This document shows, in pieces, positions 19,092 through 27,081 of a stretch of 64,000 nt of DNA. Source of the DNA: JALOAT01 sp041685115 (lineage in GTDB: Bacteria > Pseudomonadota > Gammaproteobacteria > Thiohalomonadales > Thiohalomonadaceae). Position numbers and translations under genes: made by a program. Location of the stretch: NCBI GenBank assembly GCA_041685115.1, contig JAWLGK010000013.1, positions 1-64,000 of the forward strand. The letters run 5' to 3'. The number at the start of each line of letters is the position of its first letter. Within the stretch, counting starts at the first letter, position 1. Below the pieces are notes generated by a model. The model was not told the DNA's origin and did no database searches. It worked only from the letters and a program-made list of their open reading frames with translations.

Positions 19092-20069
19092 TCAATCATC
19101 GCACGGGCGCTTGTGTGCGGGTTTGTCGCGCGGCTTGAGCACGCTGTCGGAGATCGCCGCCGCTTTCGCACCGTCGACCCACTGCAGCAGGCTGCCAGCA
19201 GGGTTGTTCGCCTGGACCTGATCGCAGGCCTGGATACAGCGCACGCACTGGGTGCAGGTAAACATGCGCCGCTTCATGCCGCGCGGCTTCAGGCGCATGG
19301 GGCAGGCGTTGTCGCAGGCATTGCCGCAGTCCCTGCACTCCTCGGCTCGGCCCTGCTCGAATCCAACCACCATGGCGCGCCGATTGGCTATCCAGGCCAG
19401 GCTTTGGAACAGACCGACGGCGCAGCCGAAACGACAGAAAAGATGTCGGGCCAACAGGAATTCGGCGGTAAACGCGGCACTGCCCGCACCGATGAAAATC
19501 GCTTGATTTCGCGTCAGTTCGCCGTGCAACAGGTTTCCCCAAACCTCGGCGGGCGGCAGCAAATAGGTCAACAGCGCCACCGCCCACAGCAGCGCGAAAC
19601 CGAGCACGGCGATTGCCACGACCGGCCACCACAGCGCGCGCGGCGCGATGCTGCGCCCATCGGGCAAGTGCTCGGGCAGCGATTTTCTCTCCCATAGCGT
19701 GGGGCGACCCCAGGCGCGGCGCATCAGGCCATTGATGATCTCCACCACCGAGAAGTGCGGGCATAGCCATCCGCAATAGAGCCGACCGTAGCGCCACGAC
19801 AGCCACACCCCAAAGCCCACCACTACTGCGATGGGCAGCAAGCCCCGCAGCAGCAGATTGGCCGCAGCGCCGCCCGGTCCGATGTCGCCGTCGATGAAGG
19901 CATCGAGACCGAGGGTCCAGTTTTGCCCGAAGAAAATGAAGTGGCCGAGGGTGAGGTCGAGGCGGAACAGATCGAGCGGCGGAGCGATCACGAACAACAC
20001 GAAGAACGCCGCACGGGCGAGCAGGCGGTAGCGCTGCTGACGATCTGAAGACACGCCCACTGGGCTCAT
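19092..20069 (-). CDS. NapH/NosR-like membrane polyferredoxin
   Basis: The start overlaps the norQ stop by ATGA, giving MSPVGVSSDRQQRYRLL and 325 residues. About five to six hydrophobic segments are interrupted by the CGWLCPH motif and FCRFGCAVG, as in NapH, NosR and CcoG membrane ferredoxins. The C-terminal domain has two [4Fe-4S] motifs (CRDCGNACDNACP and CTQCVRCIQACD). It may carry electrons to or from the quinone pool in NO reduction or reductase assembly; that role is inferred from its place between norQ and norD. Confidence 0.85.
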   Translation of the reverse strand: MSPVGVSSDRQQRYRLLARAAFFVLFVIAPPLDLFRLDLTLGHFIFFGQNWTLGLDAFIDGDIGPGGAAANLLLRGLLPIAVVVGFGVWLSWRYGRLYCGWLCPHFSVVEIINGLMRRAWGRPTLWERKSLPEHLPDGRSIAPRALWWPVVAIAVLGFALLWAVALLTYLLPPAEVWGNLLHGELTRNQAIFIGAGSAAFTAEFLLARHLFCRFGCAVGLFQSLAWIANRRAMVVGFEQGRAEECRDCGNACDNACPMRLKPRGMKRRMFTCTQCVRCIQACDQVQANNPAGSLLQWVDGAKAAAISDSVLKPRDKPAHKRPCDD

Positions 20070-20881
20070 GCGAAGCTGGCGTACACCAGCTCCATCAACG
20101 CCTCGACGGTCTCGGCGTCGTCGGACAGCGGCTCGGCCAGGGCGGCGCGGCATGCCTCCACCGGCGGCAGGCCGCTGCGCATCAGCGTGGCGGTGTAAAC
20201 CAGCAGGCGCGTGGAGGCGGATTCCTCCAGGTCGTGGTCTTTGAGGTTGCGCAGGGCTTGGCCCAGATTCACCAGCCGCTCGGCCAACAGCAGGTCGATG
20301 CCGGTCTCGCCCATCACAATGGCGACTTCGGTCGCCGCGTCCGGGTAGTCGAAGCGCAATGCCACGAAGCGCTGGCGTGTACTTGGCTTCATGCCCTTCA
20401 GCAGGTTCTGATAACCGGGGTTGTACGACACCACCAACATGAATCCAGGCGGCGCGTGCAGCACCTCGCCGGTGCGTTCGATGGGCAGGATGCGGCGGTC
20501 ATCGGAGAGCGGATGCAGCACCACCGTGGTGTCCTTGCGTGCCTCCACCACTTCGTCCAGGTAACAGATGGCGCCCTCCCTCACGGCGCGGGTCAGCGGA
20601 CCATCCTGCCAGCGGGTCTCACCGTCGCCGATCAGGTGACGGCCGACCAGGTCGGCGGCGGTCAGATCGTCGTGGCAGGCCACGGTGTAGAGCGGTCGGC
20701 CCAGACGGGCGGCCATATGCTGGACGAAGCGCGTCTTGCCGCAGCCGGTCGGACCCTTGATGAGCACCGGCAGCTGATTTTGAAAGGCATGTTCATAGAG
20801 GGCAATCTCGTTACCCTGCGAACGGTAGAACGGCAGTTCCTGTACCGCATGGGGTAACGAACGGACAGCTTCAGAGGGCAT
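20066..20881 (-). CDS. norQ: NorQ, MoxR-type AAA+ ATPase
   Basis: The 271-residue cytoplasmic ATPase belongs to the NirQ/NorQ/CbbQ group. Walker A is GPTGCGKTR (residues 43-51), and Walker B is the AICYLDEVVEAR segment. It partners with the VWA protein NorD to activate the NO reductase. The conserved start MPSEAVRSLPHAV is preceded by AGGAAC-like bases. Its stop overlaps the next gene's start, so the two are translationally coupled. Confidence 0.95.
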   Translation of the reverse strand: MPSEAVRSLPHAVQELPFYRSQGNEIALYEHAFQNQLPVLIKGPTGCGKTRFVQHMAARLGRPLYTVACHDDLTAADLVGRHLIGDGETRWQDGPLTRAVREGAICYLDEVVEARKDTTVVLHPLSDDRRILPIERTGEVLHAPPGFMLVVSYNPGYQNLLKGMKPSTRQRFVALRFDYPDAATEVAIVMGETGIDLLLAERLVNLGQALRNLKDHDLEESASTRLLVYTATLMRSGLPPVEACRAALAEPLSDDAETVEALMELVYASFA

Positions 20882-20893
20882 GGCAGTGTTCCT

Positions 20894-21169
20894 TCATTGG
20901 AGGCCAACGGCGTAGCCGAGGCCGATGAGTGCGCATACCAGCAGCAGGTAGGCGAACATGATGATGCGCCACAGCGCGCGCACCTGCCGCAGGCCCATGA
21001 ATGCTTCGACGACCAACTGCCCTTTCACGAAGGCGGTGGCCAGCACCACGGTGACAATCACCGGACCGCCCAGGTGCGATTCCCCGACGGCCCAGGTGAG
21101 CACGGTCAGTGCCACCAGAACCAGCCAGATGCGCGTCGCGGCAGTGGAATGGTTCGTCGTGGTGTTCAT
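20894..21169 (-). CDS. norF: NorF-like small membrane protein
   Basis: The 91-residue protein has three hydrophobic segments and resembles cytochrome c oxidase subunit IV-type proteins (LVALTVLTWAVGESHLG, VLATAFVKGQLVVEAFMGLR). In denitrifiers such a protein, NorF, is encoded next to NorE and supports full NO-reductase activity. Here it lies between norE (12 bases upstream) and norQ (12 bases downstream). Confidence 0.85.
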   Translation of the reverse strand: MNTTTNHSTAATRIWLVLVALTVLTWAVGESHLGGPVIVTVVLATAFVKGQLVVEAFMGLRQVRALWRIIMFAYLLLVCALIGLGYAVGLQ

Positions 21170-21181
21170 AGCCGCCTCCCT

Positions 21182-21772
21182 TCAGCGGATGACGTAGACC
21201 AGCGGAAAGAGGATCAGCCAGACCAGATCGACCATGTGCCAATAGGAGGCGCCCGTCTCCACACCGGTGTGCGCGCCGGCGTGATAGTGGCCCTGAGCGG
21301 CCTTCCAGGCGACCACCGAGAGGATCACCATGCCCATCCACACGTGCATGTAATGGAAGAAGGTGAGCGAGAGATAGAACATGTAGAACGTGTTCGTGTC
21401 GAGTCCGACGCCCTCGCTGAATTTCGCGTAGAACTCCGCGCTCTTGACCACGATGAACACTGTGCCCATGCCCAGGGCAGCGATGAGCCAGCGCGAACAG
21501 ACCGCGGCGCGATCGCGTTTGATGGCCGCCACGGCCTGCACCACGAAATAACTGCTGGTGATGAGTGCCAGGGTGTTCACCGCGCCTGAACGACGGTCGA
21601 GCAGTGACTGGGAGGCGTTGAACAGCTCCACATCGCCGGCGCGGGTGAACGCATAGGCAAGAAACAGAAGAGCAAACACGCCCAGCTCGGCGAAGATGAA
21701 AATCCAGATGGCGAAGTCGCCCGGCAGTGCGTTGCCGCGTGTTCTGTCGAGGGTCAGTTCTGCGCTGGTCAC
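21182..21772 (-). CDS. norE: NorE, cytochrome oxidase subunit III-like protein
   Basis: The 196-residue protein has five hydrophobic segments and looks like heme-copper oxidase subunit III (FAIWIFIFAELGVFALLF, HYMHVWMGM, YWHMVDLVWLILFPLVY). In nor clusters this is NorE, an accessory membrane protein of the NO reductase. It is the first gene of the second nor unit. An FNR/Dnr-like dyad stands about 165 bases upstream of its start. Confidence 0.9.
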   Translation of the reverse strand: MTSAELTLDRTRGNALPGDFAIWIFIFAELGVFALLFLAYAFTRAGDVELFNASQSLLDRRSGAVNTLALITSSYFVVQAVAAIKRDRAAVCSRWLIAALGMGTVFIVVKSAEFYAKFSEGVGLDTNTFYMFYLSLTFFHYMHVWMGMVILSVVAWKAAQGHYHAGAHTGVETGASYWHMVDLVWLILFPLVYVIR

Positions 21773-21900
21773 TGGTCGGCCTCGTGAATGCGGTGGCTTG
21801 GGAAAAGGCTTTTCGCGTAGCTGCCGGTTGCGCGGCCGAAGTCATGGCGTGCATGGCAAACATTAGCGTGCTGGCGTCGAATCGCCCGTGCTTACGGGTG

Positions 21901-21944
21901 CATTAGCGCGCAACCGGCGCCGTGTACGCATTGACCTGAGTCAA
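21901..21944 (-). promoter_or_regulatory. FNR/Dnr-type promoter of norEFQ-polyferredoxin-norD
   Basis: TTGACCTGAGTCAA at 21931-21944 is a perfect TTGAC-N4-GTCAA dyad. A CTAATG hexamer (complement of 21901-21906) lies 34 bases away, centre to centre, close to the spacing of class II FNR-type promoters (site near -41.5). The same hexamer and spacing occur before norC. The predicted transcript would start near 21896. Confidence 0.75.
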
Positions 21945-21978
21945 ACCCGACCAAACCACTCCACGGGCGAGAATCCGC

Positions 21979-22007
21979 AAAAAAAAGAGGGGGCGCAGAG
22001 CGCCCCC
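21979..22007 (-). terminator. Rho-independent terminator of norCB
   Basis: GGGGGCGC (21989-21996) and GCGCCCCC (22000-22007) form an 8-bp stem with a 3-base loop. On the minus strand it is followed by a T-rich run (complement of the A run at 21979-21986). It lies 29 bases beyond the norB stop and separates norCB from the next nor promoter. Confidence 0.85.
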
Positions 22008-22036
22008 GCAAGGACAGGCGTAAACGCCTCGTGGAA

Positions 22037-23440
22037 TTACGCGACTGCGGGCTTGGCGCTCGCGACGGTAGAGCGCGCCTCACCCTTCACGAAGAAGCTA
22101 CCCACGTAGAGCATGAGGCCGACGAAGAAGATCAGGCCAGATACCTCACGCATCCAGTAGAACAGCGCGATCTTCTCCTGCACCACCATGAACGGCATCG
22201 GGTCTTCACCCATGCGCTGCAGCCATACCTGCAAAATGCCGGCTGCGGTGAGGAACAGGGTGATGAAGGTCATGGAGATGGTCATCAACCAGAACGACCA
22301 CATTTCCATCAGCTGCGCCCGCTCGCTGGCTGCCGGCTGGCGGAAGCGCAGGTGCGGCATGGCGTAGGAGATCATGGTCAGCACGATGAGCACGTAGGCG
22401 CCATAGAACGCCAGGTGGCCGTGTGCGGCGGTGATCTGCGAGCCGTGGGTGTAATAGTTCACCGGTGCCAGCGTATGCAGGAAGCCCCACACCCCGGCGC
22501 CGAGGAAGGCCATGACCGCCGTGCCCATTGCCCACAGCACCGCTGCCTTGTTGGGGTGGTCGCGCCGACGCTTGTTGATCATGTTGAAGGCGAACACCGT
22601 CATCATGAAGAACGGAATCGGCTCAAGGGCAGAGAACACCGAACCAAGCCACTGCCAGTAATCGGGCAGGCCGATCCAGAAATAGTGATGGCCGGTGCCG
22701 ATGATGCCGGTGATGAGCGCCATGGCGATGATCACATACAGCCACTTCTCGATCACCTCGCGGTCCACACCGGTCACCTTGATGAGCACGAAAGCGAGAA
22801 TGGAGGCGAGGATCAGCTCCCAAACGCCTTCCACCCACAGATGCACCACCCACCACCAGAACATCTTGTCGAGCACCAGGTTGGTCGGGTTGTAGAAGGA
22901 GAACAGGAACAGCACCGCCAGGCCCGTGAGACCCGTCAGCAATACGATGTTCACCACCGTTTTACGGCCGGCGAGCACGGTCATGCCCACATTGAACAGA
23001 AAGCCCAATGCGACCACCACGATTCCCAACTTGGTGATGGTGGGCTGCTCCAGGAACTCGCGTCCCATGGTCGGCAACAGGTCGTTGCCGGTTATTTCGG
23101 CCAGCGTGGCATACGGCACCATCAGGTAGCCCACGATGGTCAATGCGCCGGCAACCAGGAAGATCCAGAACAGCCCCAATGCCAACTTGGGACTGAACAG
23201 TTCCCGCTCGGCTTCCTCAGGCACCAGATAGTAGGCCGCCCCCATGAAGCCGAACAGCAGCCAGACGATCAGCAGGTTGGTATGCACCATCCGTGTGACG
23301 TTGAAAGGAATTTCGGGAAACAGGAAGTCGCCCATCACGTACTGCAGTCCGAGGATGAGTCCGAAGAGGATCTGTCCCACGAACAGGCCGATGGCAGCGA
23401 TGAAGTACGGCTTCGCAACCGCTTGGGATTTATACTGCAT
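22037..23440 (-). CDS. norB: NorB, catalytic subunit of cytochrome c-type nitric oxide reductase
   Basis: The 467-residue, 12-helix membrane protein reduces 2 NO to N2O at a heme b3/non-heme iron centre. The length fits cNorB, not the longer quinol-dependent type. Visible ligands and key residues include His53 and His342 (heme b), His340 (heme b3), and His200, His251 and His252 for FeB with Glu204 nearby (WVVHLWVEGVWE; GTGHHYFW). norC lies 14 bases upstream and a strong terminator follows. Confidence 0.96.
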   Translation of the reverse strand: MQYKSQAVAKPYFIAAIGLFVGQILFGLILGLQYVMGDFLFPEIPFNVTRMVHTNLLIVWLLFGFMGAAYYLVPEEAERELFSPKLALGLFWIFLVAGALTIVGYLMVPYATLAEITGNDLLPTMGREFLEQPTITKLGIVVVALGFLFNVGMTVLAGRKTVVNIVLLTGLTGLAVLFLFSFYNPTNLVLDKMFWWWVVHLWVEGVWELILASILAFVLIKVTGVDREVIEKWLYVIIAMALITGIIGTGHHYFWIGLPDYWQWLGSVFSALEPIPFFMMTVFAFNMINKRRRDHPNKAAVLWAMGTAVMAFLGAGVWGFLHTLAPVNYYTHGSQITAAHGHLAFYGAYVLIVLTMISYAMPHLRFRQPAASERAQLMEMWSFWLMTISMTFITLFLTAAGILQVWLQRMGEDPMPFMVVQEKIALFYWMREVSGLIFFVGLMLYVGSFFVKGEARSTVASAKPAVA

Positions 23441-23454
23441 GGCGTGCTCTCCCT

Positions 23455-23889
23455 CTAGCCCTGGATATTGGGCGGCCAGTTGGCGTCATCAATCTCCGAG
23501 GTCCACTTCAGGAACTCGGCAATCGCGTCCAGTTCTTGGTCGCTCAGGTTGAACTGGGGCATGCTCCGGCGGCCCGGCACGCCCTCTTTCGGTCGGCTGG
23601 CGATGAACGCCTTGACGACATCCTTGTTCTTGCCGAAGCGCTCATAGACATTGGCCAATTCCGGCGCGTAATACGCGCCCTCGCCCATGAGCGTATGGCA
23701 ACCGATGCAGTTGTTGTCTTCCCAGAGTTTCTTGCCCAACGCCACCTGAGGCGTGATGTTCTCCCGGTGATCGCGCGCGGGCAGAGCGCGCACCGTATCG
23801 AATGTCAGGACCAGAAACAGCAGGATGAAAAACACGCTCCCACCCAGATAAATGTTTCTGGCCATGCTCTTGGTGAATGAATCACTCAC
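23455..23889 (-). CDS. norC: NorC, cytochrome c subunit of nitric oxide reductase
   Basis: Translation probably starts at GTG 23889 (VSDSFTKSMARNIYLGG), with GAGGGG six bases before it; upstream in-frame Met codons lack conservation. The 144-residue protein has one N-terminal membrane helix (about residues 13-32). A periplasmic class I cytochrome c domain follows, with CIGCH (Cys61, Cys64, His65) and probable axial Met110. It feeds electrons to NorB. An FNR/Dnr-type dyad lies about 85 bases upstream. Confidence 0.95.
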   Translation of the reverse strand: MSDSFTKSMARNIYLGGSVFFILLFLVLTFDTVRALPARDHRENITPQVALGKKLWEDNNCIGCHTLMGEGAYYAPELANVYERFGKNKDVVKAFIASRPKEGVPGRRSMPQFNLSDQELDAIAEFLKWTSEIDDANWPPNIQG

Positions 23890-23937
23890 GGCATACCCCT
23901 CTTTTTTCCGTACCTGTGAATCGGAACTCCACCAGCG

Positions 23938-23981
23938 CATTAGCGCGCACCCATTGCAAGGAACGCCTTGACTTACGTCAA
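23938..23981 (-). promoter_or_regulatory. FNR/Dnr-type promoter of norCB
   Basis: TTGACTTACGTCAA at 23968-23981 is a perfect TTGAC-N4-GTCAA dyad. A -10-like CTAATG (complement of about 23939-23944) lies 33 bases away centre to centre, as at norE. This predicts a start near 23933 and a leader of about 44 bases. It is a likely site for a CRP/FNR-family NO or oxygen sensor such as Dnr or Anr. Confidence 0.8.
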
Positions 23982-24533
23982 CGCTGGGATCCGGAAAGGA
24001 ACATGTCCTGCCGATACACGTGCTGTGCACATGGATTGGACGCAGTCTTGTGGGGCGGTGTGATCGGTTACCGCGTGCACGCAGAACGACCACCGTCGTT
24101 CATACCAGCCGCCCACGGGAGCTATCCAACCAACTGTTCCGAAACACGAAACAGGGGGAGCGGACTTTTTCGCAGGGCGCAATAACGCCGAGGCTCACGT
24201 GCATCGGTGCGCTGACAATCGGGTTGATGGACGGACAGACATGGCATGGAAAGTCAGGCTTTCGCCACAGAACAAGGAATTTCCGTAGCGGTTTTGTTGC
24301 GACCGTCCACGGTGGTCTCGACATAAGAAAACCATTCACCGAGTAAGGCCGTTCCGCACAGGCTGATCTGGGCGGGATGTGCAGCATGGCGGTCCTGCGG
24401 GCGCTCCTTTACCGCTCTGACGTCGCAGCGCTCGGCGCGTTGGTGCGAGCGAGTCGCCGACACGTCGAGTGAATAACCTTGGTCTTTACCGGCTTTCCCG
24501 CTGCGTGACAGCGCACTCTCCGCAGCCGAGTAC
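23982..24533. other. Intergenic stretch without a convincing gene
   Basis: About 550 bases between the norC promoter and the promoter of the TusE-like gene. Open frames here are short, lack ribosome-binding sites and look unlike any protein I recognise. No hairpin repeat of the window's families is present. It could hold a decayed gene or an unrecognised small RNA, but nothing specific supports either. Confidence 0.5.
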
Positions 24534-24598
24534 TTGACTATTTTTCTCTGTTTTTGCTAGTCTCCTGGGCATCCCATTAACCATCCCGCCAGGCGGGA
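24534..24598 (+). promoter_or_regulatory. Promoter and leader hairpin of the TusE-like gene
   Basis: TTGACT (24534-24539) and TAGTCT (24558-24563) are spaced by 18 bases, resembling a sigma-70 promoter. In the leader, TCCCGCC and GGCGGGA (24584-24598) form a tight 7-bp hairpin that ends a few bases before the CAGGAG ribosome-binding site, so it might affect translation. Confidence 0.5.
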
Positions 24599-24613
24599 CG
24601 TCAGGAGAACGGC

Positions 24614-24946
24614 ATGCAGGTCGAAGTGGACGGCAAGGTGATTCAGCTCAGCGAAGCAGGTTGGCTCGAGAATCTGGACGAGTGGAGCGTGGGCGTGGCC
24701 GAGGCCATCGCCAAGAACGAGAACGTGAGTCTCACCCCGGACCACTGGGACGTGATCAACGAGGCGCGCGCCTACTTCGAGGAAAACGGCACGGTGGCCG
24801 AGCCGCGCAAGTTCTCCAAGATCATGGGGGAAAAGTACGGCAAGGAGCGCAGCTCCAGCCAATACATCTACCAGCTGTTTCCTTACGGGCTGATCAAGTC
24901 CGCCAACAAAATCGCCGGCTTGCCGCGTCCCAAGGGCTGCAGCTGA
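24614..24946 (+). CDS. DsrC/TusE-family sulfur-relay protein with only the C-terminal Cys
   Basis: The 110-residue protein has the DsrC/TusE fold signature (EAGWLENLDEW, TPDHWDVINEARAYFEE, YIYQLFPYG). It ends in PKGCS, so the swinging-arm cysteine (CysA, Cys109) is kept. The second cysteine of true DsrC, 11 residues earlier, is Asn98. A single terminal Cys is the pattern of TusE, which relays sulfur for tRNA thiolation, and of several DsrC-like paralogues of unknown role. A paralogue at 36011-36346 has the opposite pattern. Confidence 0.88.
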   Translation: MQVEVDGKVIQLSEAGWLENLDEWSVGVAEAIAKNENVSLTPDHWDVINEARAYFEENGTVAEPRKFSKIMGEKYGKERSSSQYIYQLFPYGLIKSANKIAGLPRPKGCS

Positions 24947-25045
24947 TCTGCCCGTGCGCGTTGCCGCGAGTCTGTCGCACGATTTCCGTGCTGGATCTTT
25001 TCGGTCCTGTCCCGTCTCATTGCGCGACGCGTACTTGAACGTCGT

Positions 25046-25080
25046 CCTCTCCCCACGGGGTCACGCCCCCTGGGGAGAGG
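25046..25080. terminator. Hairpin between convergent TusE-like and DsrE-like genes
   Basis: CCTCTCCCCA (25046-25055) and TGGGGAGAGG (25071-25080) are perfect 10-bp complements. The loop contains a further GGGG/CCCC pairing. It lies between two convergent genes and may end transcription from both sides. No T run is evident. Confidence 0.5.
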
Positions 25081-25095
25081 GATCGGCCTGAGTGG

Positions 25096-25545
25096 TTACG
25101 GTTTTAAGTAAACGAAGCCGCTCAACTGCAGTTCGCCTACCGTAGCAACGCCCGAGGGCACCACCTCGGCGTTCATGTTGACCGTCGATGCATCGATGTT
25201 GCGGCCGACCAGCGTGTTGTTGCACACCTTGAATTCCACACCCTGCGTGCTCAGGTCGTGGATCATGGTGTCGTGGGAATTGCCCTTCGCATCCTTCCAG
25301 CCATCGAGCAGGAAGTCGATGCCGGGCCCGTGGGTCACCACGATGATCTCGGCGTTGCCTGCGCCGACTGCATTGAGGTGATTTTGGATGTTGCGCAGGG
25401 CCATGCCGCTCACCTGCGCATCGTTGATGTGATAGACGACCTTCTGTTTGTGATAGCCGTTCGCCGCGGGTAACAACTCGGCGGCATTCACGCCCGCCAC
25501 ACCCATCGACGCCGTCAAGGCCAGTACCGTAACCGCATTTCGCAT
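25096..25545 (-). CDS. Exported DsrE/DsrF-like protein
   Basis: The start is ATG 25545 (MRNAVTVLALTASMGVAGVNA), preceded by GGAGGGAGCC, giving 149 residues with a clear signal peptide cut after about residue 21. The mature part fits the DsrE family (KVVYHIND, NIQNHLNAVG, IIVVTHGPGI) and has a conserved cysteine in FKVCNNTL. Cytoplasmic DsrE proteins carry persulfide sulfur, and periplasmic versions like this are of unknown role. It faces the TusE-like gene, consistent with sulfur metabolism. Confidence 0.85.
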   Translation of the reverse strand: MRNAVTVLALTASMGVAGVNAAELLPAANGYHKQKVVYHINDAQVSGMALRNIQNHLNAVGAGNAEIIVVTHGPGIDFLLDGWKDAKGNSHDTMIHDLSTQGVEFKVCNNTLVGRNIDASTVNMNAEVVPSGVATVGELQLSGFVYLKP

Positions 25546-25644
25546 TGGCTCCCTCCACACTCCGTCAGGCATTCCGGAGTATAGATGCGAGGGCGTTTCA
25601 CGGTATTCCACCCTACCGATCGCGTGGCTATGCCGGCACCGGAT

Positions 25645-25920
25645 TCAGGCGCGGTCTTTAGCGCACGCGTTTGCAAACAGACGTTGCTTCGCTGCCCGCG
25701 ACAGCTTCTTGATGGCTGCTTCACGGCGCAATGCCTCCGCCCGCGATGCGCATGACTCGACGTAGCACAGGCAAACAGGCCGGCGCGCACGGGTATAGCG
25801 CGCGCCGCGCCGCCCAAGGCCGTTGTGCTCCTCCACGCGGCGCTGCACGTCGACGGCGATGCCGGTGTAGAGCGTGTCGTCCGCGCAGCGGACCATGTAG
25901 ACATGCCAGCGTGATTGCAT
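25645..25920 (-). CDS. GIY-YIG nuclease superfamily protein (UPF0213)
   Basis: The start is ATG 25920 (MQSRWHVYMVRCADDTLYTGI), giving 91 residues, the standard size of UPF0213/YhbQ-like proteins. The GIY-YIG core is recognisable as VYMVRC...LYTGIA, with the following Arg (QRRVEEHN) and a Glu in YVESCASRAEA. Such proteins are compact single-domain nucleases of unclear biological role. No start with a better ribosome-binding site lies upstream. Confidence 0.88.
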   Translation of the reverse strand: MQSRWHVYMVRCADDTLYTGIAVDVQRRVEEHNGLGRRGARYTRARRPVCLCYVESCASRAEALRREAAIKKLSRAAKQRLFANACAKDRA

Positions 25921-25951
25921 GGCCGCGCATGGTACACGAGGGTACGCACGC

Positions 25952-27079
25952 TCACGAGCCGGCGGCCTGCCGGGAGTAGCAGCCAAGGCCCATACCACCA
26001 AGGCCGGCGATCACCGCAAACAGCGCCACGAAGCCGCCGAGCATGGGCACGAGTTGCAGCAGTACGAGCATCAGGATGCCCCCGAGCAGCGCGAGCCAGA
26101 CGACCCCATGGCGCAGACCGGCGGCGTGACGTGCCCGGGGCAATGCCACGGTGCCGAGGGTGAATGCCGCAACGAACCAGGCGATCACCAGACCCAGCAA
26201 ATAGCCAAACAGTAACAGCATCGCGAGCAGCCAGCCCACACCGGTGACGAGCAGCAGCACGATCACCAGCGGCGTCGCTGCGAGCACGGCGAGGCCGAGA
26301 GCGATGCTGATACCGGGGCGCGCACGCGTGGCCGTGGCCACGGCGCCGAAGCACCCGGGCAGCACCAGATACAGCACCGCGCCGGTGGCGAGCAGGGTCA
26401 CTGCGAGAAACACCAGCCCCCACAGGCGCGCGCCCCGCGCGGGCATGGGCCCAGGCAGCGGTTGGCCGTCCACGCGCCCCGCCACCTCCGCCTCTTCGGC
26501 GATGGCGGGCTCCGCCGCGCTGCGCCAGGACAGATCGCCGCCGATGCGTGCGCCCGGCCGCATCTCGATGCGCTCAGCGGTAATCTCCGCGTCACCGGCG
26601 ATCTCGCCCTCCAGGATCACCCGTTCCGCGGCCACGCGCAGATCGCCGCCGATCCTTCCACCCAGGCGCAGTTCGCGGGCTGCGAACCAGGCGAATCCGC
26701 CGATGCTCACGCCTTCCGCCACCTCGATGCGCTCGCCGGCGGCCACCACGTGGTCACCCACGTCGGCAGCGATCTCCACGCGGCGGCCCGCCGCGCGCAC
26801 GTCGTCCACCACGGGCGCGGCGATGCGCACGTGTTCCGCGGCGACGATGACGTCGTCATCCACGATGGCCTCGATGCGTACGCTCATGCCGGCGGCGGTC
26901 ACGTCGCCGGCGACGCGCGCACCGATGCGCACGTCGCGCCCCGCCGCGTAGAGGTCTTCGGCGAGCGGACTCGTCAGGTCCACCCAGTCGCCCGACAGCG
27001 CCGCCGCCTGCACCGCACCGTGACCGGCGAGCACCACGAGGCCGACCAGGACCAGGCGAAACCGGCGTAGCGGGGTCAT
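25952..27079 (-). CDS. Bactofilin-like polymer-forming membrane protein
   Basis: The 375-residue protein starts with a signal peptide (cut near AVQA/AALSG). About 160 residues of repeated beta-type sequence follow, with units like VRIGARVAGDVTAAGMSVRIEA, typical of polymer-forming (bactofilin-like) beta-helices. The C-terminal third has four to five hydrophobic segments. It may be an envelope scaffold. ATG 27079 is used here; an adjacent GTG at 27082 also fits. The start overlaps or abuts the stop of the PQQ-type dehydrogenase upstream, suggesting coupling. Confidence 0.8.
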   Translation of the reverse strand: MTPLRRFRLVLVGLVVLAGHGAVQAAALSGDWVDLTSPLAEDLYAAGRDVRIGARVAGDVTAAGMSVRIEAIVDDDVIVAAEHVRIAAPVVDDVRAAGRRVEIAADVGDHVVAAGERIEVAEGVSIGGFAWFAARELRLGGRIGGDLRVAAERVILEGEIAGDAEITAERIEMRPGARIGGDLSWRSAAEPAIAEEAEVAGRVDGQPLPGPMPARGARLWGLVFLAVTLLATGAVLYLVLPGCFGAVATATRARPGISIALGLAVLAATPLVIVLLLVTGVGWLLAMLLLFGYLLGLVIAWFVAAFTLGTVALPRARHAAGLRHGVVWLALLGGILMLVLLQLVPMLGGFVALFAVIAGLGGMGLGCYSRQAAGS

Positions 27080-27081
27080 CA

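Noticed and set aside
22031..23458. Plus-strand frame of 475 residues opposite norB
   Set aside because: Mirror of norB; composition extremely rich in His, Gln and Glu, as expected from reversed membrane codons.
24020..24346. 108-residue frame upstream of the TusE-like gene
   Set aside because: No ribosome-binding site, atypical composition and no recognisable fold.
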